Below are positions 29,582-38,307 of a DNA stretch of 64,000 bases, one piece after another. How positions within the stretch are numbered: position 1 is the first letter of the stretch; each line of letters begins with the position of its first letter. Position numbers and translations under genes: made by a program. The notes beneath the pieces are model-generated. The model saw only the letters and a program-made list of their open reading frames with translations, made no database searches and was not told the DNA's origin. Source of the DNA: Fidelibacterota bacterium (GTDB lineage: Bacteria; Fidelibacterota; Marinisomatia; SCGC-AAA003-L08; JACNLC01); contig JABMOW010000104.1 of NCBI GenBank assembly GCA_013204025.1, positions 1 through 64,000 of the forward strand, read 5' to 3'.

Positions 29582-30319
29582 ATGAGCAATGTGAATAAAT
29601 GGCTCTGGGGTGGATTAGGTTGGGCGTTCTTTGGACCTATCGGAGGAATACTCGGTTATTTTGTAGCGTCAAACATGGATAAAAACGAGCAATCCATGTT
29701 TAGCAGCAACCGTTCGTCAACTGGCGGAACCCAGACTAAGGCGGGCGATTTTGGACTGTCATTACTGGTGCTTTTCGGCGCTGTGATGAAAGCCGATGGC
29801 CAGGTTTTGAAATCCGAACTCGATTTTGTGAAGCAATTTTTTGTCCGACAATTCGGAGCCAAATACGCACAGGAAAGAATGCTGCTGTTTAAGGATATCC
29901 TAGAGCAGGAATATCCGCTCCGGGATGTGTGTGTGCAGATCAAACGAAACATGGATCACCCCGCTCGATTGCAGATGATCCATATCCTTTTTGGTTTATC
30001 TCAGGCTGATGGCCGGGTCCATCCGAAAGAAATTGAGATGATCCAGGATATTTCAAGGCATCTCGGTATCAGTCAACTGGATTTTGATTCCATCAAAGCC
30101 ATGTTTGTAAAAGTCACGGATTCTTACTACAAGATATTGGAAACAGAATCCTCTGCCACAAATGATGAGGTCAAGAAAGCCTACCGGAAAATGGCGACTA
30201 AATATCACCCCGATAAAGTGACTCATTTGGGGGATGATTTTCAAAAATTCGCCGAGGAAAAATTTAAAAAAGTGAACGAAGCTTATCAGCAGGTTAAAAA
30301 GGAAAGAGGACTGGTTTAG
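29582..30319 (+). CDS. DjlA-like co-chaperone (TerB-like plus J domain)
   Basis: 245 residues. A glycine-rich hydrophobic N-terminus ([24 protein letters not shown], about 6-29) probably sits in the membrane, as in DjlA. Residues about 55-165 are a TerB-like helical domain ([30 protein letters not shown]). The J domain at the end (about 175-240) has the HPD motif in YHPDK and stimulates DnaK. AGGAG precedes the ATG. It lies inside the carboxylase-mutase block but need not share its function. Confidence 0.88.
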   Translation: MSNVNKWLWGGLGWAFFGPIGGILGYFVASNMDKNEQSMFSSNRSSTGGTQTKAGDFGLSLLVLFGAVMKADGQVLKSELDFVKQFFVRQFGAKYAQERMLLFKDILEQEYPLRDVCVQIKRNMDHPARLQMIHILFGLSQADGRVHPKEIEMIQDISRHLGISQLDFDSIKAMFVKVTDSYYKILETESSATNDEVKKAYRKMATKYHPDKVTHLGDDFQKFAEEKFKKVNEAYQQVKKERGLV

Positions 30320-30361
30320 GCTCTCTTCCGTCATCAGGGCGTCGAATAAATTCTGGTTAAC

Positions 30362-31906
30362 ATGACAAAAAAACCCAATTCAGAAATCCCGTTAGAATCA
30401 TTTTACGGTCCACCGGAAGGTGAACAACCGGGTGAATTTCCATTCACTCACGGGGTGTATCCCAACATGTATTCAGGTCGATTGTGGACCATGCGACAGT
30501 ATGCGGGTTTTGCTTCAGCCGAAGAAAGTAACCGGCGATATCGATATCTGCTGGAACAGGGTGTGAAGGGACTATCAGTTGCCTTCGACCTGCCTACACA
30601 AACCGGTTACGATTCAGACCATGACATGTCCGATGGCGAAGTAGGTAAAGTAGGAGTCCCTATTTCATCTCTGGCAGATTTGGAAGTCCTTCTGCAGGGA
30701 ATCCCCTTGGACAAAGCATCTATTTCCATGACGATTAATTCAACAGCGGCTATCCTGTTAGCTATGATTATCGCATTGGCGGACAAGGTTTCAGTTCCCA
30801 GAGAAAATCTCCGGGGAACCATCCAAAACGACATCCTAAAAGAGTACATTGCCCGGGGGACATTTATATTTCCACCCAAACCCAGCATGCGGCTCATCAC
30901 GGATGTGTTCGAATTCTGTGGAACAGAACTCCCACGATGGAATACCATTTCTATTTCGGGATATCATATTCGTGAAGCGGGATCTACTGCAGTGCAGGAA
31001 ATTGCCTTCACGCTGGCAAATGGGATTGCCTACGTAAAAGCAGCAATCGATGTAGGATTGGATGTAAATGCGTTCGGGAAAAGATTAAGTTTCTTTTTCA
31101 ACAGCCACAATCACTTTTTTGAGGAAATTGCAAAATTCCGTACAGCTCGTCGAATGTGGGCAAATATCATGAAAAAACGGTTTGGTGCTACAGACCCACA
31201 AGCGATGGCATGTAGGTTCCATACGCAAACCGCTGGTTCTACACTCACCGCTCAACAGATTGACAATAATGTGGTAAGGACAACGCTTCAAGCCACTGCT
31301 GCCGTACTGGGTGGAACGCAATCCTTACACACCAATTCCCGAGATGAAGCCCTCGCGCTCCCCACAGAAGATTCTGTCCGATTGGCACTTCGTACACAAC
31401 AGATCATCGCCTTTGAATCGGGTATCCCCGATGTAGTAGATCCTTTGGCAGGATCGTATTTTATTGAATCCCTGTGCGATGAACTGGAAACACAGGCAGA
31501 GGCGCTGATCCAGAAAATTGACGACTTGGGTGGAGCGGTTGCTGCCATCGAACAACATTTTCCACAAGAAGAAATTTCTCAAAGTGCATTTACGTACCAG
31601 ATGGCAATAGATGCTCGTGAGAAAATTGTGGTGGGGGTTAATCAATTCACTGATGAAGGAGGAATTTCGCCTCCGCTGCAACCCATCGATCCAAAAGCAG
31701 TAGAATCCCAATTAGAACGACTTACCGATGTCCGTAATAGCAGGGACAACGCCAAAGTGAATGCCTGCCTGGAACATTTATATCATGCCGCTCGGAGTGA
31801 ATCTCAAAACCTGATGCCATTCATCATTGATGCAGTAAAGCAATACGCAACGCTTGGCGAGATCACTGACACATTAAAAAAAGTATTCGGAGAATACACA
31901 GGATGA
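30362..31906 (+). CDS. Methylmalonyl-CoA mutase large (catalytic) subunit
   Basis: 514 residues. It isomerises methylmalonyl-CoA and succinyl-CoA. Catalytic TIM-barrel signatures: [61 protein letters not shown] and [10 protein letters not shown]. The length and the C-terminus ([18 protein letters not shown]) show that the cobalamin-binding domain (DxHxxG) is absent, so a separate small subunit must be encoded elsewhere. With the biotin carboxylase and carrier upstream this forms the propionyl-CoA to succinyl-CoA route. Assignment to methylmalonyl- over ethylmalonyl- or isobutyryl-CoA mutase is likely but not proven by eye. Confidence 0.9.
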   Translation: MTKKPNSEIPLESFYGPPEGEQPGEFPFTHGVYPNMYSGRLWTMRQYAGFASAEESNRRYRYLLEQGVKGLSVAFDLPTQTGYDSDHDMSDGEVGKVGVPISSLADLEVLLQGIPLDKASISMTINSTAAILLAMIIALADKVSVPRENLRGTIQNDILKEYIARGTFIFPPKPSMRLITDVFEFCGTELPRWNTISISGYHIREAGSTAVQEIAFTLANGIAYVKAAIDVGLDVNAFGKRLSFFFNSHNHFFEEIAKFRTARRMWANIMKKRFGATDPQAMACRFHTQTAGSTLTAQQIDNNVVRTTLQATAAVLGGTQSLHTNSRDEALALPTEDSVRLALRTQQIIAFESGIPDVVDPLAGSYFIESLCDELETQAEALIQKIDDLGGAVAAIEQHFPQEEISQSAFTYQMAIDAREKIVVGVNQFTDEGGISPPLQPIDPKAVESQLERLTDVRNSRDNAKVNACLEHLYHAARSESQNLMPFIIDAVKQYATLGEITDTLKKVFGEYTG

Positions 31907-31919
31907 CAACAGCACAAAA

Positions 31920-32708
31920 ATGCATCCCACAAAATCATCAAGGTATTCCGTCATGTTTTTAACGAAGCGATTTCAGGATCATTTACAAACATCGTATCTG
32001 GGACATGACTTTCATTATTACCCAATCACAGAATCCACAAACTCAGATGCTTGGAATTTGGTTGAAGAGCAATTTTCAAATGGAATGGTCGTGCTCGCAG
32101 GTCACCAAAAAAAGGGGCGAGGCAGACATAGCGCTCCATGGCGTTCTTCACCCGACTCCAGTCTAACATTTTCGATTGTTTATTCCATTTCCATACCGCC
32201 AGAAAAGCTGGGACTGCTTTCCCTGTTATCGGGAGTTTCAGTTGTCACTGCAGCGAAAAATTTTATCGAAACACCGATGCAATTAAAATGGCCCAACGAC
32301 ATCATGGCCAGAGGGAAAAAGGCGGGAGGAATCCTTGTCGAAACCCGCAGAAAGGGTTCAGAATATCTTATCGTGGTCGGAATGGGTTTGAACGTAAACG
32401 AGAGACAGGAAGAGATGCCCAAGGATCTGGAAACAATCGCAACATCCTTGTTTATTGAATCGGGAGTGAAAATTCAACGCGAAGACTTTCTGGCTGAAAT
32501 TCTGGTAAAATACGAGTACTATCTAAATAATTTGAAACAAGTGATTCCACAATGGAATATTTTTTGTACACATTATAACGATATCATTACTTTCCATCAG
32601 GGGAGTGAAATTATCGAGGGCAAGTTCGTAGGAGTCAATGAAAACGGCTATGCAATCATTGAGCAGGATGGAATCACCCGCTCGTATTCAGGGGGCAGAC
32701 TTTTGTAA
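31920..32708 (+). CDS. birA: Biotin-protein ligase
   Basis: 262 residues at most; it attaches biotin to the carrier protein. Catalytic core with the biotinyl-AMP loop KKGRGRHSAPW, the LKWPNDIMARGKKAGGILVE motif, and a short C-terminal SH3-like domain. There is no N-terminal helix-turn-helix, so it is the monofunctional class without repressor function. The start is uncertain: the ATG at 31920 or a second one at 31953 (MFLTKR), and neither has a good ribosome site. The stop overlaps the coaX start (TAATG). Confidence 0.93.
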   Translation: MHPTKSSRYSVMFLTKRFQDHLQTSYLGHDFHYYPITESTNSDAWNLVEEQFSNGMVVLAGHQKKGRGRHSAPWRSSPDSSLTFSIVYSISIPPEKLGLLSLLSGVSVVTAAKNFIETPMQLKWPNDIMARGKKAGGILVETRRKGSEYLIVVGMGLNVNERQEEMPKDLETIATSLFIESGVKIQREDFLAEILVKYEYYLNNLKQVIPQWNIFCTHYNDIITFHQGSEIIEGKFVGVNENGYAIIEQDGITRSYSGGRLL

Positions 32709-33448
32709 TGAAGTTACTTGTGATTGATCTTGGCAATACCAACGTTGTGTGCGCCGTATTTGATGGTGAACAAATAGTCCATCGCATACGAGTAAAATCA
32801 GACCGGAATTTCTGGAGTTCTTTCCAATCCCTCGAGGAGTTTTCTCCTGACGCAGCCATTATCAGTTCAGTTGTACCCGAGTTAGGGATTATTTATTTTG
32901 AAGCCTGTAAAAATCTATTTCATCTGACACCGGAATTTATTACTGTCGAAAACGCTGGTGTAAAAACAGATGTCCCGGGGGCGAAAGAGATTGGTGCTGA
33001 CCGGCTATGTAATGTTGCCGCAGCCATAAAAGATTATGATCTGCCTGCAGTGGTTGTGGATTTTGGTACCGCCACTACATATGACGTGATTGATAAAAAT
33101 GGCGTTTTTATTGGCGGCGCTATTGCACCGGGTATCGATGTCTCCGCCCGAAATTTATTTGAATCTGCTGCTCTACTTAGAGACGCCGCGTTTCAATTTC
33201 CAAAATCAGCCATCGCCCGGGACACGGTGACCAATTTGCAATCCGGGATTATGTTCGGTGCCGTGGATGCAGTCCAAGGAATGATCTCCCGAATCCATAC
33301 TGAAATGAAAACCAGCGATCTTTCTGTTATTCTTACCGGTGGATTTAGTTCTGTGATATCCCCGGGATTAACGATCCCACACACTCTGGAACCAGACCTC
33401 ACACTCACCGGGATGCGGCTCATTTACCAGCGGTTGTCTAAAAAATAA
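32708..33448 (+). CDS. coaX: Type III pantothenate kinase
   Basis: 246 residues. First step of CoA synthesis. ASKHA fold: phosphate loop VIDLGNTNVVCAVF at the N-terminus, GADRLCNVAAA, DFGTATTYDVI, and GGAIAPGI. The pairing birA-coaX with overlapping stop/start is common in bacteria. Type III enzymes need a monovalent cation and are not feedback-inhibited by CoA. Confidence 0.95.
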   Translation: MKLLVIDLGNTNVVCAVFDGEQIVHRIRVKSDRNFWSSFQSLEEFSPDAAIISSVVPELGIIYFEACKNLFHLTPEFITVENAGVKTDVPGAKEIGADRLCNVAAAIKDYDLPAVVVDFGTATTYDVIDKNGVFIGGAIAPGIDVSARNLFESAALLRDAAFQFPKSAIARDTVTNLQSGIMFGAVDAVQGMISRIHTEMKTSDLSVILTGGFSSVISPGLTIPHTLEPDLTLTGMRLIYQRLSKK

Positions 33449-33501
33449 TGTAACCCCTTCTGGCTCCATCCATCAAAGAAACAAAACTTTAAGGAGTCAT
33501 C

Positions 33502-33852
33502 TTGTTTAACCTGTTTAAAAATAAAGAAAAAAAGACGGTAACCTTTACCGATGAAAATTGGAATACGCTGATCACCAAGAGCGAGGGAGTCGTCATGGCA
33601 GATATCTGGGCACCTTGGTGCGGTCCGTGCAAAATTATTGGACCCATCGTTGAAGAACTCGCAGAAGAATATGGTGGCAAAGCTGTAATTGGAAAATTGA
33701 ATTCTGATGATAACCAAAAGTCGCGTGAATTAGGTATCCGAAGTATCCCCACATTATTGTTTTTTAAAAATGGAAAACGAGTGGATCAGATTGTCGGCGC
33801 TCAACCAATGAATGTGATTCGAGAGAAACTAGATAAATTAATTGGTAAGTAG
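33502..33852 (+). CDS. trxA: Thioredoxin
   Basis: 116 residues with the canonical active site WAPWCGPCK (Cys40, Cys43) and the cis-Pro region IRSIPTLLFFKNG. The TTG at 33502 is taken as start because AAGGAG stands five bases before it and no ATG is better placed. The 10 extra N-terminal residues (MFNLFKNKEK) precede the usual first strand and are not a signal peptide, so it is cytoplasmic. Confidence 0.93.
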   Translation: MFNLFKNKEKKTVTFTDENWNTLITKSEGVVMADIWAPWCGPCKIIGPIVEELAEEYGGKAVIGKLNSDDNQKSRELGIRSIPTLLFFKNGKRVDQIVGAQPMNVIREKLDKLIGK

Positions 33853-34003
33853 AATTATCCAGTCATTCGAAACTGGACGAATAGATCGTTTTACCTAGAA
33901 TCCGATGGAGTAAAACTTTTATAGCACTCATCATCATTTTTCCCGTGACTCTATCCATCTTTTTCCATCCAATTCAGAAGGCGCAGGGTATAATTTATGT
34001 CCC

Positions 34004-34588
34004 ATGAAACACGACGAATCATCACTGATAGAACAGGCAAAATCCGGTGACCGCACCGCATTGACTGAATTGGTAAACATGTATTCCCCCCGGATCTACA
34101 ATCTGGGGCTGCGAATGATGCGAAACGAAAAAGATGCGGAAGATATTCTACAGGATACGTTTTTAGTGATGATCCGAAAATTGGATACGTTTGAAGGCAG
34201 ATCTTCTTTGTATACCTGGCTGTACCGGGTGGCAATGAATCTGTCACTGGAAAAATTAAAGGATAAACATCGAACCCAAATCAGCACGTCTTTGGATGAC
34301 CCTGACTACGAGGGTATGGCAGACATTCAGCCAATACAATTCCCTGATTTCACCGAAGATAAATTATCTGATGCTCAGTTCAGGACCTATCTTGAACAGG
34401 CGATGGTAGAATTGAACGATAAATTGAAAGCGGTTTTCATCCTTCGGGATATTGAAGGTAATTCAGTTTCGGATACTGCAAAAATACTCAATTTGACAGA
34501 GTCAAATGTGAAGGTTCGCTTGATGCGGGCACGGTTATTTTTACGGGATCGTTTGACCCAAATATTTAAATTGGAGGGTTGGGCATGA
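34004..34588 (+). CDS. ECF-type RNA polymerase sigma factor
   Basis: 194 residues. Region 2 (MYSPRIYNLGLRMMRNEKDAEDILQDTFL and TFEGRSSLYTWLYRVAMN) and region 4 (AVFILRDIEGNSVSDTAKIL, VKVRLMRARLFLRDRL) match the RpoE/SigW type of extracytoplasmic-function sigma factors. The following gene overlaps its stop codon (ATGA) and encodes a small cysteine-bearing protein that may be its anti-sigma factor. The regulon is unknown. Confidence 0.93.
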   Translation: MKHDESSLIEQAKSGDRTALTELVNMYSPRIYNLGLRMMRNEKDAEDILQDTFLVMIRKLDTFEGRSSLYTWLYRVAMNLSLEKLKDKHRTQISTSLDDPDYEGMADIQPIQFPDFTEDKLSDAQFRTYLEQAMVELNDKLKAVFILRDIEGNSVSDTAKILNLTESNVKVRLMRARLFLRDRLTQIFKLEGWA

Positions 34589-34827
34589 GTACATTTAATC
34601 CTGAAAAAGAGATCAAGCATTTAATATGCGATCAGATGGGTGCTGATATTGATACAGAGGCTTGTGAGCAATTGAAGCAATACATGGAAGAATGCCCTGA
34701 GTGCCAGGTATTTTTCGATTCAGTGAATAAGGTCGTCAAGTTGTACCGGGTGTGTGAAAAAGAAAAAGGACTTCCCGAAGACGTATCAAGGCGATTATTT
34801 AAAGTATTAAATTTAAAGAAAGAGTAA
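34585..34827 (+). CDS. Small zinc-finger (anti-sigma-like) protein
   Basis: 80 residues from the ATG at 34585, which overlaps the sigma factor stop codon and is preceded by GGAGG. A TTG six bases earlier is in frame but less likely. Residues H12, C15, C37 and C40 (HLIC ... YMEECPEC) fit the zinc-binding pattern of ZAS/zf-HC2 anti-sigma domains. There is no transmembrane segment, so it would be a soluble, possibly redox-responsive anti-sigma factor. The role is inferred from position and motif. Confidence 0.75.
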   Translation: MSTFNPEKEIKHLICDQMGADIDTEACEQLKQYMEECPECQVFFDSVNKVVKLYRVCEKEKGLPEDVSRRLFKVLNLKKE

Positions 34828-34828
34828 A

Positions 34829-35191
34829 ATGGAACGATTTCTTATCCCTGCGAAAGAAAATGATATTCAGTCCCTGATGGATAACCACTTTGGCAAATCA
34901 CAATGGTATCTGGTGGTTAGCAGCGACGGACAGCTGATCCAGGCGATCCCGGGTGACGAAAGGTCTCATCACACTGGGATTTACCACGCTAAGGATGCTT
35001 ATAAATTTTCTACGATCCTTACACCGCATATGGGGCCACATGCGTTTGAAGTTGCTAATCAACACGGATTAAAAATCTTCATGACTTCAAACGGAGATAC
35101 GGTATTAGATGCTATCAGACAGTACAACGATAATGAACTTGAGCTACTGACAAGTGCGGAAGGCTTATCCTGCGGGGGTCGCTGCCACTAA
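34829..35191 (+). CDS. NifX/NafY-like (dinitrogenase Fe-Mo cofactor) domain protein
   Basis: 120 residues that fit the small RNase H-like fold of PF02579: IPAKENDIQSLMDNHFGKSQWYLVV at the start and MGPHAFEVANQHGLKIFMTSNGDTVLDAI in the second half. The C-terminus SCGGRCH adds two Cys and a His that could bind a metal. No nif gene is nearby, and members of this family outside nitrogen fixers bind Fe-S or Mo/W-type clusters or are uncharacterised. It begins one base after the previous gene, so it is part of the sigma operon. Confidence 0.8.
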   Translation: MERFLIPAKENDIQSLMDNHFGKSQWYLVVSSDGQLIQAIPGDERSHHTGIYHAKDAYKFSTILTPHMGPHAFEVANQHGLKIFMTSNGDTVLDAIRQYNDNELELLTSAEGLSCGGRCH

Positions 35192-35377
35192 TCACATACG
35201 AATAAATTTGAATTACGAATTTCGATTAACGAATTATGATTGAAGATGTAATAGTAATATTTCAAAATTCTAAAATTGTTAATCGGTGTTCGATATTCAA
35301 GAAGCAGGAAGAAGTTCTAAACCCATTATTAGAGCAAAACCTTCTTACCAAAAAGTGTGAATTTTTATGAGCGAGAT

Positions 35378-37084
35378 TTACTGATTCAGTTTATCCAGCT
35401 CACCCTGAACGAATTCCATCAGACTGCAAATACTGTCGGCAGAAAAATCAAATTTGATTCCCATCGCTTCCCAAACTTTTGGAAGTGATTTTGTTGATCC
35501 CAATCTTAAACCACGAATATATCCGTCCAGCCCGATTTTCGGGTTTTGGATGAAATTCCGATACACTTGCAAAGCCCCTAATTGGGCGATACCGTACTCG
35601 ATGTAATAGAACGGAGAACTAAAAATATGCCCTTGACGCTGCCAACTGTTGCGGCGGAAGTGTTCATATCCTTCCCAATTTACCAAACTTGGTGAAAACC
35701 GACGTGATAATGCAATGAAATAATCATTTCTTTCTTCAACAGAATGCGTGGGATTAAGATAAATCCAATGCTGAAAGGCGTCTACGATTGCGCACCAAGG
35801 GAAAAACGTGATGATCCCCTCGAGATGTTCTTTTCTGGCGCGAAGATGATCTGCTTCATTGTAGAACTTGTCCCAGTGTGGGCTGGTCATGAGCTCCATG
35901 CTCATACTTGCGGTTTCAGCCATTTCAGCAGGGGTATCCCGGTAAAATACTAATGGTTCGTCGTTGGTAAAAAAAGTATGCATAGCATGACCGCCTTCGT
36001 GCATCATGGTCACTACATCTCGTTGGGTACCTGCCGCATTCATGAAAATAAAAGGCATACCAGTGACTTCCAGCGGATAATTATATCCACCGGGAGCTTT
36101 CCCTTTTCTGGAATCCAGATCAAAGAGATTATTCGATTCCATCAATTTTAGGTTTTTACTGAACTCGGGATGAAGCTGATTGAAAATTGAAATAGCGGTG
36201 TCCCTTAATTCGTTACCTGATGAAAAGGGTTTAAGTCGGGTTTGTCCTTGAGGCTCCCCGCCTGTATCCCAGGGTCGATAATCATCTGAGGGTAAACCCA
36301 GTTTTTTTCGATGCCTTACACCAATTTCACGTGACAGAGGGACCACATATTTTTCAATGGCATCGTGGAAATTTTCAGCATCTTTTGGAGTATAGTCGAA
36401 CCGATGCAGGTTGTCGTGCTGAAAATTTCTATAATTTTTATATCCAGCATTCATCGCAATTTTATGCCGGACCTGAATCATTTCATTGTAGATCTCATCC
36501 AGAGACTCACGGATATTATAGCGTGTCTCCCAGATCGCCAGCCATGCTTGTTTTCGGATTTCACGATTTTCGTTTTGCAACTTCACAGCAGCTCTGGGAA
36601 GGGGTAAATCCTCTCCATCGATGGTAGCGGTCAGTCCACCTGTGATCTGTTCGTATTTGGAGGAGAGTGTGGATAAATGAGCGTCTAAATCCACATTTTC
36701 TCTTCGGAACAACTCAATCTCTCTTAGTAGGTTTTTTCGAAACTGGCCGTATCTTTCAGCGTCAATCTCATCGAACAACGGGCTATTGCTGATTTTCTTT
36801 TCGATGATATTCGAAGCCTTTTGCACTTCTGGGGAAATCTTGGTGGAAAAATTCTCATACGCATCTACGAAGTTTTGCTTATCCGTGTGACAGGACATAT
36901 TAATGTATGACCATGCATATTTTTCGTAAAAAACAGCCAAGGTATCTGAAAATTTCTGAATGACTGTTTTCAGTCCATCAGTCGTTTTAATTTCCAGATC
37001 AATCATTGTTTGAAAATACGGTTGAATATCCTCCCATCGTTCGATGGTCAAATCTTGAGGGATAAATTCGTTTGGCTTATACAT
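35378..37084 (-). CDS. pepF: M3 family oligoendopeptidase
   Basis: 568 residues, typical of the M3B/PepF group. The zinc motif is at about 361-366 (MHEGGH), followed by a helix with the third ligand Glu in TPAEMAETASMSMELM. It has no signal peptide, so it acts in the cytoplasm on oligopeptides. It starts 10 bases after the stop of the thioredoxin-like lipoprotein gene upstream, so both are probably co-transcribed. Confidence 0.92.
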   Translation of the reverse strand: MYKPNEFIPQDLTIERWEDIQPYFQTMIDLEIKTTDGLKTVIQKFSDTLAVFYEKYAWSYINMSCHTDKQNFVDAYENFSTKISPEVQKASNIIEKKISNSPLFDEIDAERYGQFRKNLLREIELFRRENVDLDAHLSTLSSKYEQITGGLTATIDGEDLPLPRAAVKLQNENREIRKQAWLAIWETRYNIRESLDEIYNEMIQVRHKIAMNAGYKNYRNFQHDNLHRFDYTPKDAENFHDAIEKYVVPLSREIGVRHRKKLGLPSDDYRPWDTGGEPQGQTRLKPFSSGNELRDTAISIFNQLHPEFSKNLKLMESNNLFDLDSRKGKAPGGYNYPLEVTGMPFIFMNAAGTQRDVVTMMHEGGHAMHTFFTNDEPLVFYRDTPAEMAETASMSMELMTSPHWDKFYNEADHLRARKEHLEGIITFFPWCAIVDAFQHWIYLNPTHSVEERNDYFIALSRRFSPSLVNWEGYEHFRRNSWQRQGHIFSSPFYYIEYGIAQLGALQVYRNFIQNPKIGLDGYIRGLRLGSTKSLPKVWEAMGIKFDFSADSICSLMEFVQGELDKLNQ

Positions 37085-37094
37085 TTGGCTCCCG

Positions 37095-38132
37095 TTATGA
37101 AGTTTGTCCTAAAAACTTTGCTTTCTGATCCTTGAAATACTGAGAATCAGGATCAATGGTAATGGCTTTTTCGATAGCAGCAACGGCTTCGTCATTTCTG
37201 CCTAACCGCCAAAGGATTTCTGCTTCGGTGTCAATAATATTTGCCTGATAGTCCGGGTCAGCAGAAAGCAATTCAACCGCATGACGGACTTTGATCAGGG
37301 CATCGTCCAGATTTTTCTGTAGTTCTGACATCCTCCATGCATACCCATTCAATGCACCTGGGTCGTCTGGAAATTTCGTCGTGAACTCTTCAAGTACACG
37401 AACTTCGTTTTTTGTATCTTCTAAAGATTGATAATAACGGGCGGCCTTCTCATAGGCATCATAAACGTATTTTGATTGTGGATAATTTTTTATAAAATTT
37501 TCGATGTGACTTTTGTCTCCGTCGTAAAAATGAGACATTGCCAAATAATATCGAGCATGATTTATATCTTCAGAATCGTCTTGTGGATAACTTTCAAGTA
37601 ATTGATTGTAGAGATCTGTCGCGCCGTCCGCATTGCCCATCTCTTCATACTTTTCACCCAGTAAATGCAGGATGTCACGGTCCACTGGACTTTGCGCCAG
37701 TCGATTTTCTAAATCCGGTACCGTATTTTTATTATCGAGAATATCCTGCACACGAGGGATGAATTGTTCTGGTACCATATAACCAATGATTCGATCAATT
37801 TCGGATTCATTCCCATTAATAAATACCATTTGAGGAACACCCTGAATGTGAAACTGTTCGGCAATTTCTTTTCCGGGTTCGATCCCTGCATTGATCTTTA
37901 TCTTTACAAACTGATCTGAAAATGCGATCACTGACGGATCTGAGAATGTGTCGGCATCCAGCCGACTGCACCAAATTCAGCTATCCGTAAAAAATTCAAC
38001 CATGACTAACTTGTTTCCCGCGTTGGAAACTGCAGTATCAAAGTCTCCCTGAAACCAATCCATCGTTGAAGGTGATTTCGCGCATCCAGCGATTAATAAA
38101 ATGGAAACCCCGATTGCAAATAACTTATTCAT
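37095..38132 (-). CDS. Thioredoxin-like TPR lipoprotein with in-frame TGA (probable selenoprotein)
   Basis: Read through the TGA at 37977-37979, this is one frame of 345 residues. The ATG at 38132 has GGGAG upstream and starts a lipoprotein signal (LLIAGC, Cys17). Residues about 25-140 are a thioredoxin fold: LVMVEFFTDS, then position 52 (TGA), I-W-C55, then SRLDADTFSDPSV, then VPQMVF with the cis-Pro. The TGA thus falls exactly on the first Cys of the CxxC motif. Residues about 150-345 hold TPR-like helices. The frame is open on both sides and shows no drift, and a SECIS-like hairpin follows the TGA. A simple nonsense mutation is the alternative. Ordinary gene callers would split it at 37977. 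Confidence 0.8.
37950..37979 (-). promoter_or_regulatory. SECIS-like stem-loop just after the in-frame TGA
   Basis: On the - strand, 16 bases after TGA, GTCGGC pairs perfectly with GCCGAC (37961-37966 with 37950-37955) around a five-base loop TGGAT whose second base is G. The known bacterial SECIS pattern is a short stem with a loop of 3-14 bases, a G among the first two loop bases, and 16-37 bases between UGA and the loop. All three fit. GGUG/CAUU below the stem may extend it. Confidence 0.7.
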
Positions 38133-38307
38133 TAAAAAACTCCCGTATTTAAGTCTAAAATTTAACCTAATGTGTCGAAAATACCGCTCATATTTTAGTT
38201 GACCGCGCAATGCAGTACCCCATGCAGATTCCCCGGAATACTAAATTACAGGCACTGCGAAGATTGACCAGGAGTGATTTATATCCGATGTTTAGGAGGA
38301 CAACGTA

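Noticed and set aside
34829..35191. Nitrogen-fixation gene nifX
   Set aside because: The fold fits but no nif gene is near; the family has many members unrelated to nitrogenase, so no gene symbol is given.
37095..37931. Two separate genes (37095-37931 and 37977-38210), or a pseudogene with a frameshift
   Set aside because: Both halves are in the same frame, join into one thioredoxin fold, and only a TGA parts them. There is no frame change. A nonsense mutation cannot be excluded, but the Cys position and SECIS-like stem make Sec more likely.
37977..37979. TGA read as Trp or Gly through an altered genetic code
   Set aside because: Several intact genes in the window end in TGA and no other gene has an in-frame TGA, so a general code change does not fit.
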